A DNA stretch of 64,000 nt, taken from NCBI RefSeq assembly GCF_010686725.1, contig NZ_JAAGWZ010000002.1, positions 124,001-188,000 of the forward strand. The letters are read 5' to 3'. The notes under the pieces are model-generated. The model saw only the letters and a program-made list of their open reading frames with translations. It was not told where the DNA came from and ran no database searches. The position numbers were made by a program, and so were the translations under genes. This DNA is from Galbitalea soli (GTDB taxonomy: Bacteria; Actinomycetota; Actinomycetes; Actinomycetales; Microbacteriaceae). The stretch's first letter is position 1; every line of letters starts with the position of its first letter. Positions 34,047 to 42,866 of the stretch are shown piece after piece.

Positions 34047-35489
34047 ATGAATCACCACCTCACGATCAAATCCGACCTCTTCATCGGCGGCGAATGGCGA
34101 CCGGGTCAATCCGGCGACAGATTCGACGTCGTCGACCCCGCTGATGGAACTGTCGTCGCGCAGTTCGCGATCGCCACCGAGGGGGACTGTCTCGACGCGG
34201 TCGCTGCAGCGGATGCCGCCGCGTCGGACTGGGCGGCGACCGCGCCGCGGGAGCGGGGCGAGATCCTCCGCACGGCGTTCGAGATCCTCACCACCGAGAG
34301 GGATCAGCTCGCGGAGGTCATCGTGCGCGAGAATGGCAAGTCCTGGGGCGACGCCATCGCCGAAGCGGGGTACGCCACGGAGTTCTTCCGGTGGTTCGCC
34401 GAAGAGGCGGTCCGTATTCCCGGTGACTACCGCACGTCTCCCGGTGGCGACAAGAACATCATTGTCACGCGGCGGCCAATCGGAGTGTCGCTCCTGATCA
34501 CCCCTTGGAACTTTCCGGCCGCAATGGCGACGCGCAAGCTGGCCCCCGCATTGGCCGCTGGATGCACGGCGATCCTCAAGCCGGCATCGGAGACACCGCT
34601 CACCGCGGCCTATATCGTGGAGGCGCTGCGTCGCTCGGGACTGCCGGCGGGCGTCGTCAACCTGGTCACACCCGTCCCGACCGGACCGGCCGTGAGGGCC
34701 ATGCTGGACCACGGTGCAATTCGCAAGCTGTCCTTCACCGGTTCCACCGAGGTCGGACGGGTCCTCCTGGCCAATGCGGCCGGCTCCATCATCAGCTCGT
34801 CGATGGAACTCGGGGGGAATGCGCCGCTGCTCGTGCTTCCCGGCGCGGACCTCGAGGAGGCCGTCAGCGGAGCGCTCGCCGCGAAGATGCGCAACGGTGG
34901 CTCGGCGTGCACGTCGGCCAATCGTCTCTATGTCCATCGTTCACTGCACGACGAGTTCGTCGAGCGCTTCCGGAGCGCTTTGGACAGTTTCGCAATCGGC
35001 TCGGGGCTGGATCGCGGCAACGATATCGGCGCGCTCGTCTCCCTGAAGGAGCGGGACAAGGTTGCGGCGCTCGTCGACACGGCGGTCGCGGAGGGTGCGA
35101 CGATCTCTCTCGGCGGTGAGACGCCGGTCGGGGCCGGCGCGTTCTATCCGCCCACACTTCTCACCGGCGTGACGCACGGATCGACCATCACCCGCACGGA
35201 GATCTTCGGGCCCGTCGCCACGGTGATCGAGTACGACGAGGTCGACGAGGCGATCCGGATGGCCAACGACACCGAGTTCGGGCTGATCGCCTACGTCTTC
35301 GGCCCTGAAGGCGACGCGATGCGATCGGCGGCGCGGATCGACGCCGGAATGGTCGGTATCAACCGCGGAGTCATCAGCGATCCGGCGGCACCGTTCGGGG
35401 GAGTGAAGCAATCCGGCCTCGGCCGTGAGGGCGGAACCGACGGAATCCTCGAATACCTCGAAGAGAAGTACATCGCAACCTCTCGGTGA
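34047..35489 (+). CDS. NAD(P)-dependent aldehyde dehydrogenase, succinate-semialdehyde type
   Basis: A 480-residue ALDH. The motifs are ITPWNFPAAMATRKLAPALA, the catalytic Glu in MELGGNAPL, and the catalytic Cys in NGGSACTSANR. The sequence is close in style to succinate-semialdehyde dehydrogenases (GabD). Succinate semialdehyde is an end product of the 3,4-dihydroxyphenylacetate meta pathway, whose other enzymes lie at 40.7-46.4 kb; the two units share an upstream motif, supporting this role. An alternative is a general aromatic aldehyde dehydrogenase. It ends 18 bases from a convergent SnoaL-like gene. Confidence 0.86.
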   Translation: MNHHLTIKSDLFIGGEWRPGQSGDRFDVVDPADGTVVAQFAIATEGDCLDAVAAADAAASDWAATAPRERGEILRTAFEILTTERDQLAEVIVRENGKSWGDAIAEAGYATEFFRWFAEEAVRIPGDYRTSPGGDKNIIVTRRPIGVSLLITPWNFPAAMATRKLAPALAAGCTAILKPASETPLTAAYIVEALRRSGLPAGVVNLVTPVPTGPAVRAMLDHGAIRKLSFTGSTEVGRVLLANAAGSIISSSMELGGNAPLLVLPGADLEEAVSGALAAKMRNGGSACTSANRLYVHRSLHDEFVERFRSALDSFAIGSGLDRGNDIGALVSLKERDKVAALVDTAVAEGATISLGGETPVGAGAFYPPTLLTGVTHGSTITRTEIFGPVATVIEYDEVDEAIRMANDTEFGLIAYVFGPEGDAMRSAARIDAGMVGINRGVISDPAAPFGGVKQSGLGREGGTDGILEYLEEKYIATSR

Positions 35490-35507
35490 GGTGGCTGATG
35501 TGCTGCG

Positions 35508-35897
35508 TCAGGACATCGCGGCCAGGACCTCGGCCGTGTCGGTGATCTGCTCGAAGCGCACCGCCTTACCGTCCACGAGCCGCCAGACGTGGGCGACGCG
35601 TGCCTGGAAGGGCTTTCCCGTCGCCTTGTACGTACCCGAATAGGTGCCCAGTCCGACCACGGTGTCGCCCGCATCGATCAACTCATCGATGGCGACGCCG
35701 TAACCGTCCCAATCGCGTTGCAGCGCGCCGAACACCTTCTCGGCCACCGCCGCGGGCCCGACGTAGGTGCCGGCCAGGGGGAAGCCCGCGGCCTCGGTCC
35801 AGACGATGTCGTCGGAGAAGCATGCCAGCATGCCGGCGAGGTCCCCCGCGTCCCCAGCGGCGTAGTGCGCCTCAATGGCGTCTCGGTTCTTGCTCAC
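35508..35897 (-). CDS. SnoaL-like / nuclear transport factor 2 family protein
   Basis: A 129-residue single-domain protein of the NTF2-like cone fold: an N-terminal helix (MSKNRDAIEAHYAAGDAGDL), then FSDDIVWTE and a beta-sheet with ARVAHVWRLVDGKAVRF. Members are small hydrolases, isomerases or ligand binders. It is 30 bases downstream of the Zn-alcohol dehydrogenase gene on the same strand and presumably co-transcribed. Its role in the aromatic pathway is unknown. Confidence 0.82.
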   Translation of the reverse strand: MSKNRDAIEAHYAAGDAGDLAGMLACFSDDIVWTEAAGFPLAGTYVGPAAVAEKVFGALQRDWDGYGVAIDELIDAGDTVVGLGTYSGTYKATGKPFQARVAHVWRLVDGKAVRFEQITDTAEVLAAMS

Positions 35898-35927
35898 GTT
35901 CTGCTCCTGTCGTGTGATGTGGGAAGG

Positions 35928-37046
35928 TCAGTCGGAAAGGACGAGCACGGCTTTGACGACGCCGTCCTTTTTGTGGCGCACGAGATCGAAGGCCGACTGC
36001 ACCTCTTCGAGCTCGAAGCGGTGGGTGATGAGCTCATCGAACGGGAACGCGCCCGTGGACAGCGCCTCGATCGATGGCTCGTACCCACCGGCCGAGAGGA
36101 ATGACGGAAGTACGTCGATCTCTCTGGTCAACAGGTCGCGGTCCGACCCGAAGGTGACGTCGGCGGTCCAGCCGCACGCACCCGCGAGCACGACTCGCCC
36201 ACCACGCCTCACCAGAGTGGCCGCCTGCGTTTGAGCGCTCGGGACTCCGGCAGCTTCGATGACGACGTCCGCGAGGGAGCCGAGGGCGGCGACCACCGCG
36301 GAGGCCACATCCGTGGTCGCCTGTGAGTCGATGGTGGTGTCGGCACCGAAGCGTGTCGAGAGGGCCAGACGGCTTGGCCGAGTCCCGACCATCACGACGC
36401 GTGCGGCGCCGGAGAGCTTCGCCGCGGCGGCCATCAACAATCCCACCGGGCCAGGTCCGATCACGACGACCGTGTCACCGGGGGCGACACGACCGCGGTG
36501 CACCGCGCGAAATGCGACGGCGAGCGGCTCCACCAATGCGGCGACGTCCCAGGGGAGGTCCGCGGGGAGACGGTGCACGATCGCCTCCGCGGGCACCCAG
36601 AGATAGTCGGCGTATCCGCCCCACAGCCCGGGCTCGACGCTCCTCGAGATGTTCACGCCGTACTCCCGCGCGGCGGCCGGCCCCAGCGCCGGATCGTCTC
36701 GTTCGCAGATGTTGTATCGACCTTCCCGACAGCGCGAGCACTGACCGCAGGGCAGAAGCATCTCGACGGCGATCCTGTCGCCGACCTCGAGACCACGGGC
36801 AGCGGCGGCATCGGCACCGATCCTGGCGACGTCGCCGACGAACTCATGGCCGGGGACCAGGGGGAACGGATCTCCGATGTGACCGTCGAAGAGGTGGAGG
36901 TCGGTGGCGCAGATCCCCACTCGTCGCACCCGCATCACGAAATCGGATGCTCCGGGCTCCGGCACCTCGGTCGAGCGGAGGTCCATCGATCCCGCCGTGG
37001 GAAACACCACTTGGCGCGCTCCGAGCGCGGGTGCATCAGTCGTCAT
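35928..37046 (-). CDS. Zinc-dependent medium-chain alcohol dehydrogenase
   Basis: A 372-residue MDR-family dehydrogenase. Catalytic zinc ligands are seen in GICATDLHLF (Cys), VPGHEFVGDV (His, Glu) and the structural zinc set CGQCSRCREGRYNIC. The Rossmann motif is VIGPGPVGLLMA. AAGGAG precedes the ATG at 37046, which I prefer to upstream in-frame codons. It oxidises a secondary or primary alcohol with NAD; sorbitol/threonine-type dehydrogenases are relatives. It is divergent from a GMC oxidoreductase, so both may handle alcohol-bearing aromatic side chains. That is an inference. Confidence 0.9.
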   Translation of the reverse strand: MTTDAPALGARQVVFPTAGSMDLRSTEVPEPGASDFVMRVRRVGICATDLHLFDGHIGDPFPLVPGHEFVGDVARIGADAAAARGLEVGDRIAVEMLLPCGQCSRCREGRYNICERDDPALGPAAAREYGVNISRSVEPGLWGGYADYLWVPAEAIVHRLPADLPWDVAALVEPLAVAFRAVHRGRVAPGDTVVVIGPGPVGLLMAAAAKLSGAARVVMVGTRPSRLALSTRFGADTTIDSQATTDVASAVVAALGSLADVVIEAAGVPSAQTQAATLVRRGGRVVLAGACGWTADVTFGSDRDLLTREIDVLPSFLSAGGYEPSIEALSTGAFPFDELITHRFELEEVQSAFDLVRHKKDGVVKAVLVLSD

Positions 37047-37234
37047 CGGTGCTCCTTCACGGCAGCGGATCGCCGGGCCACTCCCCGGTTGAACCCAGCA
37101 TCCCCGCGTGTCGGCTGCGACCCCTTGTCGCGCGATGAACGGCCATTGATGCAGAGCGAACAAACGCTCGCGCTCGTGGTATGCGGCGGGCGCGATGTGA
37201 GAGCGTCGGAGCTGTCATCAGAGAGGAGACGCAC

Positions 37235-38749
37235 ATGGATGAGCGTCCAGAGGTCATCGTCGTCGGAGCTGGATCGGCGGGTTCGGTCATCGCACGCCGG
37301 CTCGTGGATGCGGGCAAACGGGTGCTGTTGCTCGAGGCGGGAGGTTCGGACGAGAACCCCGTCATCCAGGACCCCGCCCGACTCGGCGAGATCTGGCACA
37401 GTTCCGACGACTGGGACTATTTCACCGTTCCTCAGCGGCATGCCGCTGATCGTCGCCTCCATCTGCCGCGCGGCAGGGTACTCGGCGGTTCCCATTCCCT
37501 GAACGCCATGATCTATGTGCGGTGCGCCCCGCAGGATTACGACCACTGGGAGTCCCTGGGTAATACGGGCTGGGGCTGGAAGGACGTCCTCCCGGTCTTC
37601 AAGAAGATCGAGAACTACGACGGCCCGCCATCGGACTTGCGGGGGACAGGAGGTCTGCTGGACGTCACGGTCGACTACCCACTCAACCCGATCCAGCAGT
37701 CCATCATCGACGCGGCCGTCGAATCCGGCATTCCGGAGAACCCCGACTACAACGGTGAAGAACTGGACGGAGTCGCCCGCCAGCAGCTGACGATTCGTGA
37801 CGGTGAGCGGCTGAGCACCTGGCGTGCCTATGCGGCACCGATTCTCGACTCGCCGCTGTTCACGGTGGTGACCGGAGCGTGGGTTCACCGGCTACTGCTC
37901 GACGGGACACGCGTCATCGGAGTCGAGTACGAGCGGGCCGGCGAGGTGATCAAGATCGAAGCCGATCAGGTGGTGCTGACGGCCGGAGCGATCGACTCTC
38001 CGAGAGTCCTTCTCCGGAGCGGCATCGGTCCGGCGACGGAGCTCGCGCGGCTCGGCATCGACGTTGTGGCGGATCTCCCAGGGGTGGGCGAGAATCTGCA
38101 CGATCACCTGCTCTCACCAGTGATCTTCTCGACCGACCGCGAGATCGAGCCCCCCATCCCGGGGACGGGAATCACTCAGAGTCACCTCTTCTGGCGCAGC
38201 GCTCCCGAGCTCGAAGTGCCCGACACCCAACCGATCCACTTCAGTGTTCCGATGTATGAGGACTGGATGGAGGGGCCCGCCTGGGGCTTCACGCTGATGG
38301 GGGGCATCATCACGCCGGCCAGCCGAGGCCGTCTCACTCTGGCCGGGCCCGAGCCGCGCGCCGGCGTACTCATCGACCTCAACGCCTTGGCCGAGGAGGC
38401 AGATCTGCTCGCTCTCGAAGCGAGTGTTCGTCAGGTTCGCGCGATCGGTACGGCACCCGCGCTCGCGGAGGGATGGGGCGCGCGAGAGATCTACCCCGGC
38501 CCCGAAGTCGATGACGACGCGTCGCTGCGCGACTACGTCCGGCGCACGGTGATCACGTATCACCACCAGGTCGGCACCTGCAAGATGGGCGTCGATGAGC
38601 TGGCGGTCGTCGACCCCCGTCTTCGGGTCTACGGCGTCACGGGCCTCATGGTGGCCGACGCGTCGATCATGCCGAGAGTGACCTCGGGAAACACGAACGC
38701 ACCCACCATCATGATCGGCGAGAAGGCCGCCGAATTCTTCCTCAACTGA
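37235..38749 (+). CDS. GMC family FAD-dependent oxidoreductase
   Basis: A 504-residue glucose-methanol-choline oxidoreductase. FAD binding is shown by IVVGAGSAGSVIARRL at the N-terminus; PROSITE-like blocks are LPRGRVLGGSHSLNAMIYVR and TAGAIDSPRVLLRSGIGP; the C-terminus has the active-site HHQVGTCKMG and VTSGNTNAPTIMIGEKAA. AGAGGAGA precedes the ATG at 37235. The enzyme oxidises an alcohol to an aldehyde, with O2 or a carrier as acceptor. It stands beside ADH, MoaF-like and AraC genes. 2-Arylethanols are plausible substrates, but choline or polyols cannot be excluded. Confidence 0.9.
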   Translation: MDERPEVIVVGAGSAGSVIARRLVDAGKRVLLLEAGGSDENPVIQDPARLGEIWHSSDDWDYFTVPQRHAADRRLHLPRGRVLGGSHSLNAMIYVRCAPQDYDHWESLGNTGWGWKDVLPVFKKIENYDGPPSDLRGTGGLLDVTVDYPLNPIQQSIIDAAVESGIPENPDYNGEELDGVARQQLTIRDGERLSTWRAYAAPILDSPLFTVVTGAWVHRLLLDGTRVIGVEYERAGEVIKIEADQVVLTAGAIDSPRVLLRSGIGPATELARLGIDVVADLPGVGENLHDHLLSPVIFSTDREIEPPIPGTGITQSHLFWRSAPELEVPDTQPIHFSVPMYEDWMEGPAWGFTLMGGIITPASRGRLTLAGPEPRAGVLIDLNALAEEADLLALEASVRQVRAIGTAPALAEGWGAREIYPGPEVDDDASLRDYVRRTVITYHHQVGTCKMGVDELAVVDPRLRVYGVTGLMVADASIMPRVTSGNTNAPTIMIGEKAAEFFLN

Positions 38750-38769
38750 ACAGAAAGGACGGGACACCG

Positions 38770-39591
38770 ATGTCTCAGTCAAGCGAATCCGAAATCCTCA
38801 CCGAAGAGTCCGAGAAGTGGCTCAACATGGACGACTTTGCGGCGGGGATCGACACCAACCGGCGACCGCGAACTCACGATCTTGTGGGGCGGGTGTTCGT
38901 CATCCGAACCACCGACGGCGGCACGCTCACACTGGACTTCGTCGATGAGGACGTCGTCAGCTGGACCGCGGACGGGTTCGCTTGGCGGGGTTCAGGACGG
39001 GATGCATACGAGGAGGTACCGCTCGACGGCGGCGGCTATTGGGTGGATCTGACGATCGCGGAGCGGAGAGTCGAGACCATCACCGTGCCGCTCCACCCGG
39101 AGAAAGGGTGGGCGCTGGTTGTGCACTCCCGCATCGAGGATGAGGGTGCCGACGTCGAGACTCGAGTGATGCAGACCTTCCATGGCGGCATCATCGAGGG
39201 GACATCGGCGGAGCTCAGCGACGCCCCCGCGCCGACGCGCGACCTCATCGGGCGGCGCACCCTGTTCCGTTACAGCCCGCACCACCTGTACGAGCACATC
39301 TATCTGAGCTCGCGACGGTTCACCTGGCACAATCTCGTCGGTGAGCAGCGTGGGCACGCCGCCACCGAACTCGCGACCACCTACAAGCTGGATGACGGGG
39401 TGTACCTGTTCACCTGGCGAGAGGCGATCATCCCCGTCGGCACCGTCTTCGTTTTCGACTACGCCGCCGGTCGTTCGACGGGCAAGTTCATCGGGCTCGA
39501 AGGCGACGGGACCATCGCAAACAGCCCCGGTGGAGCGCTCATCATTCCCTTCGGCTATTCGAACTACGGTGAGCACCAAGAACCGGTGTGA
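38770..39591 (+). CDS. MoaF-like protein
   Basis: A 273-residue two-domain lipocalin-like protein of the MoaF family. The C-terminal half shows the typical FRYSPHHLYEHIYLSSRRFT and YKLDDGVYLFTWREAIIPVG. Despite the common label molybdenum cofactor biosynthesis protein F, the name comes from the Klebsiella monoamine (tyramine) regulon and the function is unknown. It follows the GMC oxidoreductase by 20 bases, with AGAAAGGAC upstream, and is convergent with an AraC-type regulator. This setting supports a role in aromatic amine or alcohol use rather than in cofactor synthesis. Confidence 0.82.
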   Translation: MSQSSESEILTEESEKWLNMDDFAAGIDTNRRPRTHDLVGRVFVIRTTDGGTLTLDFVDEDVVSWTADGFAWRGSGRDAYEEVPLDGGGYWVDLTIAERRVETITVPLHPEKGWALVVHSRIEDEGADVETRVMQTFHGGIIEGTSAELSDAPAPTRDLIGRRTLFRYSPHHLYEHIYLSSRRFTWHNLVGEQRGHAATELATTYKLDDGVYLFTWREAIIPVGTVFVFDYAAGRSTGKFIGLEGDGTIANSPGGALIIPFGYSNYGEHQEPV

Positions 39592-39604
39592 TCCGGCGGT
39601 CGCG

Positions 39605-40588
39605 TCACTCCGACGGTGGTCGCGCGGCGAACATCCGCGCGCGCAGCTCGGTCGGGGCGGAGTCGTAGGCAGCCTTGAACACTCTCGAGAAGTGAGCTGC
39701 TTCGACGAAGCCCCACCGGGCCGCGATCGTGCCCACCGACAGGTGGGCGTTGAGGGGATCGATCAGGTCGCGCCGACACTTTTCGAGCCGCTGCTCCCGG
39801 ATCCAGGTCGACACCGTCGTACCCTTCTGGCGGAACAGGCCGTGGAGGTGGCGCGTCGAGATGAAGTGCGCGGCGGCGATCTGCGCTGGTGCGAGATCCG
39901 GCATCCCGAGGTTCGCGTCGATGTAGCGACGAATCTGCTGCATGAGCAGCTGGTGGCTGTCACCGGGGTCCGCATCGAGGTCGAGCTCGTTGGCGAACAT
40001 CGTCGTGATCAGATCGATTGCCGAGTGGACGAGGCGGGGACCGGTGACTCCACCGACCCGGTCGAGGTTCTGCGCCACGTTCTGCAAGAAGGGGATGATC
40101 ATCCCCCCGAGCCCGTCTTCACTCGACAGGCGGTGAGCGGTGAGCTGCGCGATCGCCTCCGGGGGGAGCCCGAGCTGCTCACGAGGGAACATCAGCACGA
40201 GCATTCGCATGTCGTTCTCGAACACGAGCGAGTACGGGCGCCCCGTGTCGTAGATCGCCAGATCGCCAGGTTGCAGGAGTGCTTCGCGACCGTCCTGGAT
40301 CAGCAGGCCCGTTCCCGAGACCTGCAGGCTGGCTTTGTAGTAGGCGGGCTTGTCGCCCGTTGCCAGTGTCGAGGTTCGTTCGACCAGGTGCTGCGAGGCG
40401 GTGACCTCGCTGACGTGGGCCGTGTCGACGTCGACGGTGCGCAAGCGTCCCCAGAAGGGCTCGCTTCCGACTCGAGAGACCTCGAGCGGGACGAAGGACT
40501 CGGTGACCGCTTGTCGGTACTCGCGAAAGCTGTGCGACACGGACGAGCGGACCCGGCTGTTGGGGTCTCGTGCGACGGTGAGGTTCAC
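39605..40588 (-). CDS. AraC family transcriptional regulator (FeaR-like)
   Basis: A 327-residue regulator with an N-terminal AraC-binding-like sensor domain (about 1-200, GDLAIYDTGRPYSLVFENDM) and two C-terminal HTH motifs (PAQIAAAHFISTRHLHGLFR and GTIAARWGFVEAAHFSRVFK). This architecture is that of FeaR/NahR-type activators of aromatic amine or aldehyde genes. The GTG at 40588 overlaps an inverted repeat (40590-40607). It is divergent from the FAH-RraA gene and convergent with the MoaF gene, so it likely activates this cluster in response to an aromatic signal. Confidence 0.9.
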   Translation of the reverse strand: MNLTVARDPNSRVRSSVSHSFREYRQAVTESFVPLEVSRVGSEPFWGRLRTVDVDTAHVSEVTASQHLVERTSTLATGDKPAYYKASLQVSGTGLLIQDGREALLQPGDLAIYDTGRPYSLVFENDMRMLVLMFPREQLGLPPEAIAQLTAHRLSSEDGLGGMIIPFLQNVAQNLDRVGGVTGPRLVHSAIDLITTMFANELDLDADPGDSHQLLMQQIRRYIDANLGMPDLAPAQIAAAHFISTRHLHGLFRQKGTTVSTWIREQRLEKCRRDLIDPLNAHLSVGTIAARWGFVEAAHFSRVFKAAYDSAPTELRARMFAARPPSE

Positions 40589-40589
40589 G

Positions 40590-40607
40590 TATTACCACCT
40601 TGTAATA
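40590..40607. promoter_or_regulatory. Inverted repeat at the AraC gene start
   Basis: TATTAC (40590-40595), CACCTT, GTAATA (40602-40607). On the minus strand it covers the AAGGTGG ribosome-binding site just before the GTG, so it might control expression of the regulator at either the DNA or the RNA level. Confidence 0.5.
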
Positions 40608-40678
40608 ACGGAATTGGCGAGCCATGGGCGATCGACTCTGTGTCCCGAATTATAGAGAGACTTTGTTGATCCGCTTAG

Positions 40679-40699
40679 ATCGTATATCTTTTCACATAC
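40679..40699 (+). promoter_or_regulatory. Conserved upstream motif of the FAH-RraA operon
   Basis: ATCGTATAT, two bases, TTTCA, one base, ATAC; 18 of 21 positions match the copy at 34006-34026. It lies 21 bases before the ATG and is the best candidate for the common control site of the homoprotocatechuate genes. Confidence 0.65.
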
Positions 40700-40720
40700 A
40701 GTCAACAAGACGAGGACGTC

Positions 40721-42166
40721 ATGGATACAGCACACGGCCGCCGGCCCGGCAAGATCATCGCCGTGCATCTCAACTATCCGTCGCGCATCGCGCAGCGCGG
40801 CCGCGTTCCCGCCTATCCCTCCTACTTCCTCAAGCCGTCCAGCTCCGTTGCAGAGTCGGGGTCGCCGATCGAGCGTCCCGCGGGGACCGAACTCCTCGCC
40901 TTCGAAGGGGAGATCGCACTCGTCATCGGGCGCTCCACGCGTCGCGTCACACCCGAGCAGGCGTGGCAGGCAGTCGAGTCCATCACGGCCGCCAACGACT
41001 TCGGCGTGTACGACCTGCGGCTCGCCGACAAGGGATCGAACCTGCGCGCGAAAGGGGCGGACGGCTTCAGCCCGATCGGTCCGAGGAGTATCCCGGCGGC
41101 CGAGGTCGACCCGGCGGCGCTTCGCATCCGCACCTGGGTGAATGGTCGGCTCGTGCAGGAAGACACGACCGCAGACCTGGTGTTCCCGTTCGCCCACCTC
41201 GTCGCGGATCTCTCGCAACTCATCACGCTCGAGCCGGGCGACGTGATTCTGACCGGTACGCCGGCGGGCTCGAGCGTCGTCGTCCCCGGCGACACGGTCG
41301 AGGTCGAGGTCGATGCCCCCACCGCGCCCGGGGCGCCGTCGACCGGGCGCCTGATCACGCCCGTCGTTCAGGGCTCGGAGCCGATTGCTGCATTAAGTGC
41401 GCCGCCCCAGGTGGATGACGTGCAGCGAGAGGAGGCGTGGGGGAGCCGACTCGCGGCCGGCCTGGCGCCGGTGTTCGCGATCGATGACGCCCTGCGAGCG
41501 GACCTGAACAGCGTAGCGACAGCGACCCTGAGCGCTCAGCTGCGCAAGCGCGGGTACGACGAGGTGTCGATCGACGGCGTGCGCACCAACCAGCCGGGCG
41601 TTCGACTCGTCGGTCTGGCTCGCACCCTGCGGTTCGTGCCCTTCCGCCCCGACCTCTTCGCCACGCATGGCGGTGGATTCAACGCACAGAAGCGAGCGTT
41701 CGACTCCCTCCGGCCCGGCGAGGTGCTCGTGATCGAGGCGCGTGGGGAGACGGTGACCGGCACGGTCGGCGACATCCTCGCCCTTCGTGCCGAGCGGCTT
41801 GGAGCGGCGGGCGTGGTCAGCGACGGCGGGATACGCGACTTCGCCACCGTCGCCGCACTCGGTATCCCCTCTTACTCGGCGGGACCTCACCCCGCTGTGC
41901 TGGGCCGCCGTCACGTTCCCTGGGAGACGGACGTCACGATCGCCTGTGGCGGGGCCGCGGTGCAGCCGGGCGATGTCATCGTCGGTGACGATGACGGGGT
42001 GCTGGTCATCCCACCCGCGCTCGTCCGCGAGGTGGTCGCCGATGCGATCGAGCAGGAGCGCGAGGAGCGGTTCATCGCCGAGCAGGTCGACAGCGGCGCA
42101 TCCGTGAAGGGGCTCTATCCGATGAACGCCGAATGGAAGGCACGGTACAGCGAATGGCAGAACTGA
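40721..42166 (+). CDS. Fusion of FAH-family isomerase/decarboxylase with RraA-like aldolase domain
   Basis: A 481-residue fusion. Residues 1-225 are a fumarylacetoacetate hydrolase-fold domain of the HpaG/HpcE type: FEGEIALVIGRSTRRV (metal Glu), NDFGVYDLR, and the late VILTGTPAGSS. Residues about 245-470 are an RraA/HMG-aldolase-like domain with GTVGDILALRAERLGAAGVV and SDGGIRDFATVAALGIP, which supply the usual Asp/Arg residues. In homoprotocatechuate breakdown the first part would isomerise or decarboxylate the ring-cleavage acid; the second may act on a later 4-hydroxy-2-oxo acid. It overlaps the GntR gene by 13 bases. Fusion of the two folds is unusual. Confidence 0.86.
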   Translation: MDTAHGRRPGKIIAVHLNYPSRIAQRGRVPAYPSYFLKPSSSVAESGSPIERPAGTELLAFEGEIALVIGRSTRRVTPEQAWQAVESITAANDFGVYDLRLADKGSNLRAKGADGFSPIGPRSIPAAEVDPAALRIRTWVNGRLVQEDTTADLVFPFAHLVADLSQLITLEPGDVILTGTPAGSSVVVPGDTVEVEVDAPTAPGAPSTGRLITPVVQGSEPIAALSAPPQVDDVQREEAWGSRLAAGLAPVFAIDDALRADLNSVATATLSAQLRKRGYDEVSIDGVRTNQPGVRLVGLARTLRFVPFRPDLFATHGGGFNAQKRAFDSLRPGEVLVIEARGETVTGTVGDILALRAERLGAAGVVSDGGIRDFATVAALGIPSYSAGPHPAVLGRRHVPWETDVTIACGGAAVQPGDVIVGDDDGVLVIPPALVREVVADAIEQEREERFIAEQVDSGASVKGLYPMNAEWKARYSEWQN

Positions 42167-42837
42167 CACCCACGGTTGCAGACGGGACGCTCAGCAAGTC
42201 GCAGCTGGCGTACCAGTGGATCAAGGCGCGAATCGCCGATGGCACCTACGTCTCGGGCTATCGTCTCGTGCTGGGTGCGATCGCGCGGCAGCTTGATGTC
42301 AGTGTGGTTCCGGTGCGTGAGGCGATCCGACTGCTCGAATCCGAGGGCCTCGTGACGTTCGAGCGGAACATCGGTGCGCAGGTGGCGCTCATCGACGAGG
42401 CCGAATACTTCTCGACGATGCAGACGCTCAGCATCGTCGAAGGAGCCGCGACGGCACTGAGCGCCCCGCACATCGGCGCCCTCGACATCGCACGGGCGCG
42501 GTCGGTCAACGAGGCGATGAAAGCGACCTTGACCGACTTCGACCCGCACCGCTTCACCGAACTCAACCTGGAGTTCCACGCCGCTCTGTTCGAGCGCTGC
42601 CCGAATCCGCAGATTCTGGATGCTGTCCACCGAGGATGGAGCCGCCTGCAGGTGATCCGGGACTCGTCATTCAGCTTCGTGCCTGGCCGTGCCGCCGAGT
42701 CGGTGCGCGAGCACGACGACATCCTTCATCTTCTGGAGGCCGGCGCAGACGCTCTGGACATCGAGCTCGCGGCCCGGGCGCATCGGACGCGAACTCTCGA
42801 CGCGATGCTCACCTACCAAGCATCACACCGACACTGA
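42154..42837 (+). CDS. GntR family (FCD subgroup) transcriptional regulator
   Basis: A 227-residue regulator: winged HTH at 10-75 (KARIADGTYVSGYRLVLGAI, then LDVSVVPVREAIRLLESEGL) and an FCD all-helical ligand domain (SIVEGAATALSAPHIGALDI, with His residues in LNLEFHAALFE and VREHDDIL for metal binding). The ATG at 42154 overlaps the end of the fusion gene, so it is made with the pathway enzymes. It may sense a pathway acid and act on its own operon. Confidence 0.9.
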   Translation: MAELTPTVADGTLSKSQLAYQWIKARIADGTYVSGYRLVLGAIARQLDVSVVPVREAIRLLESEGLVTFERNIGAQVALIDEAEYFSTMQTLSIVEGAATALSAPHIGALDIARARSVNEAMKATLTDFDPHRFTELNLEFHAALFERCPNPQILDAVHRGWSRLQVIRDSSFSFVPGRAAESVREHDDILHLLEAGADALDIELAARAHRTRTLDAMLTYQASHRH

Positions 42838-42866
42838 CAGGGCCTGGCCCGCCGAAAGGAACCATC

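Noticed and set aside
38770-39591. Role in molybdenum cofactor synthesis suggested by the MoaF name
   Set aside because: No other cofactor genes nearby; the name derives from the monoamine regulon.
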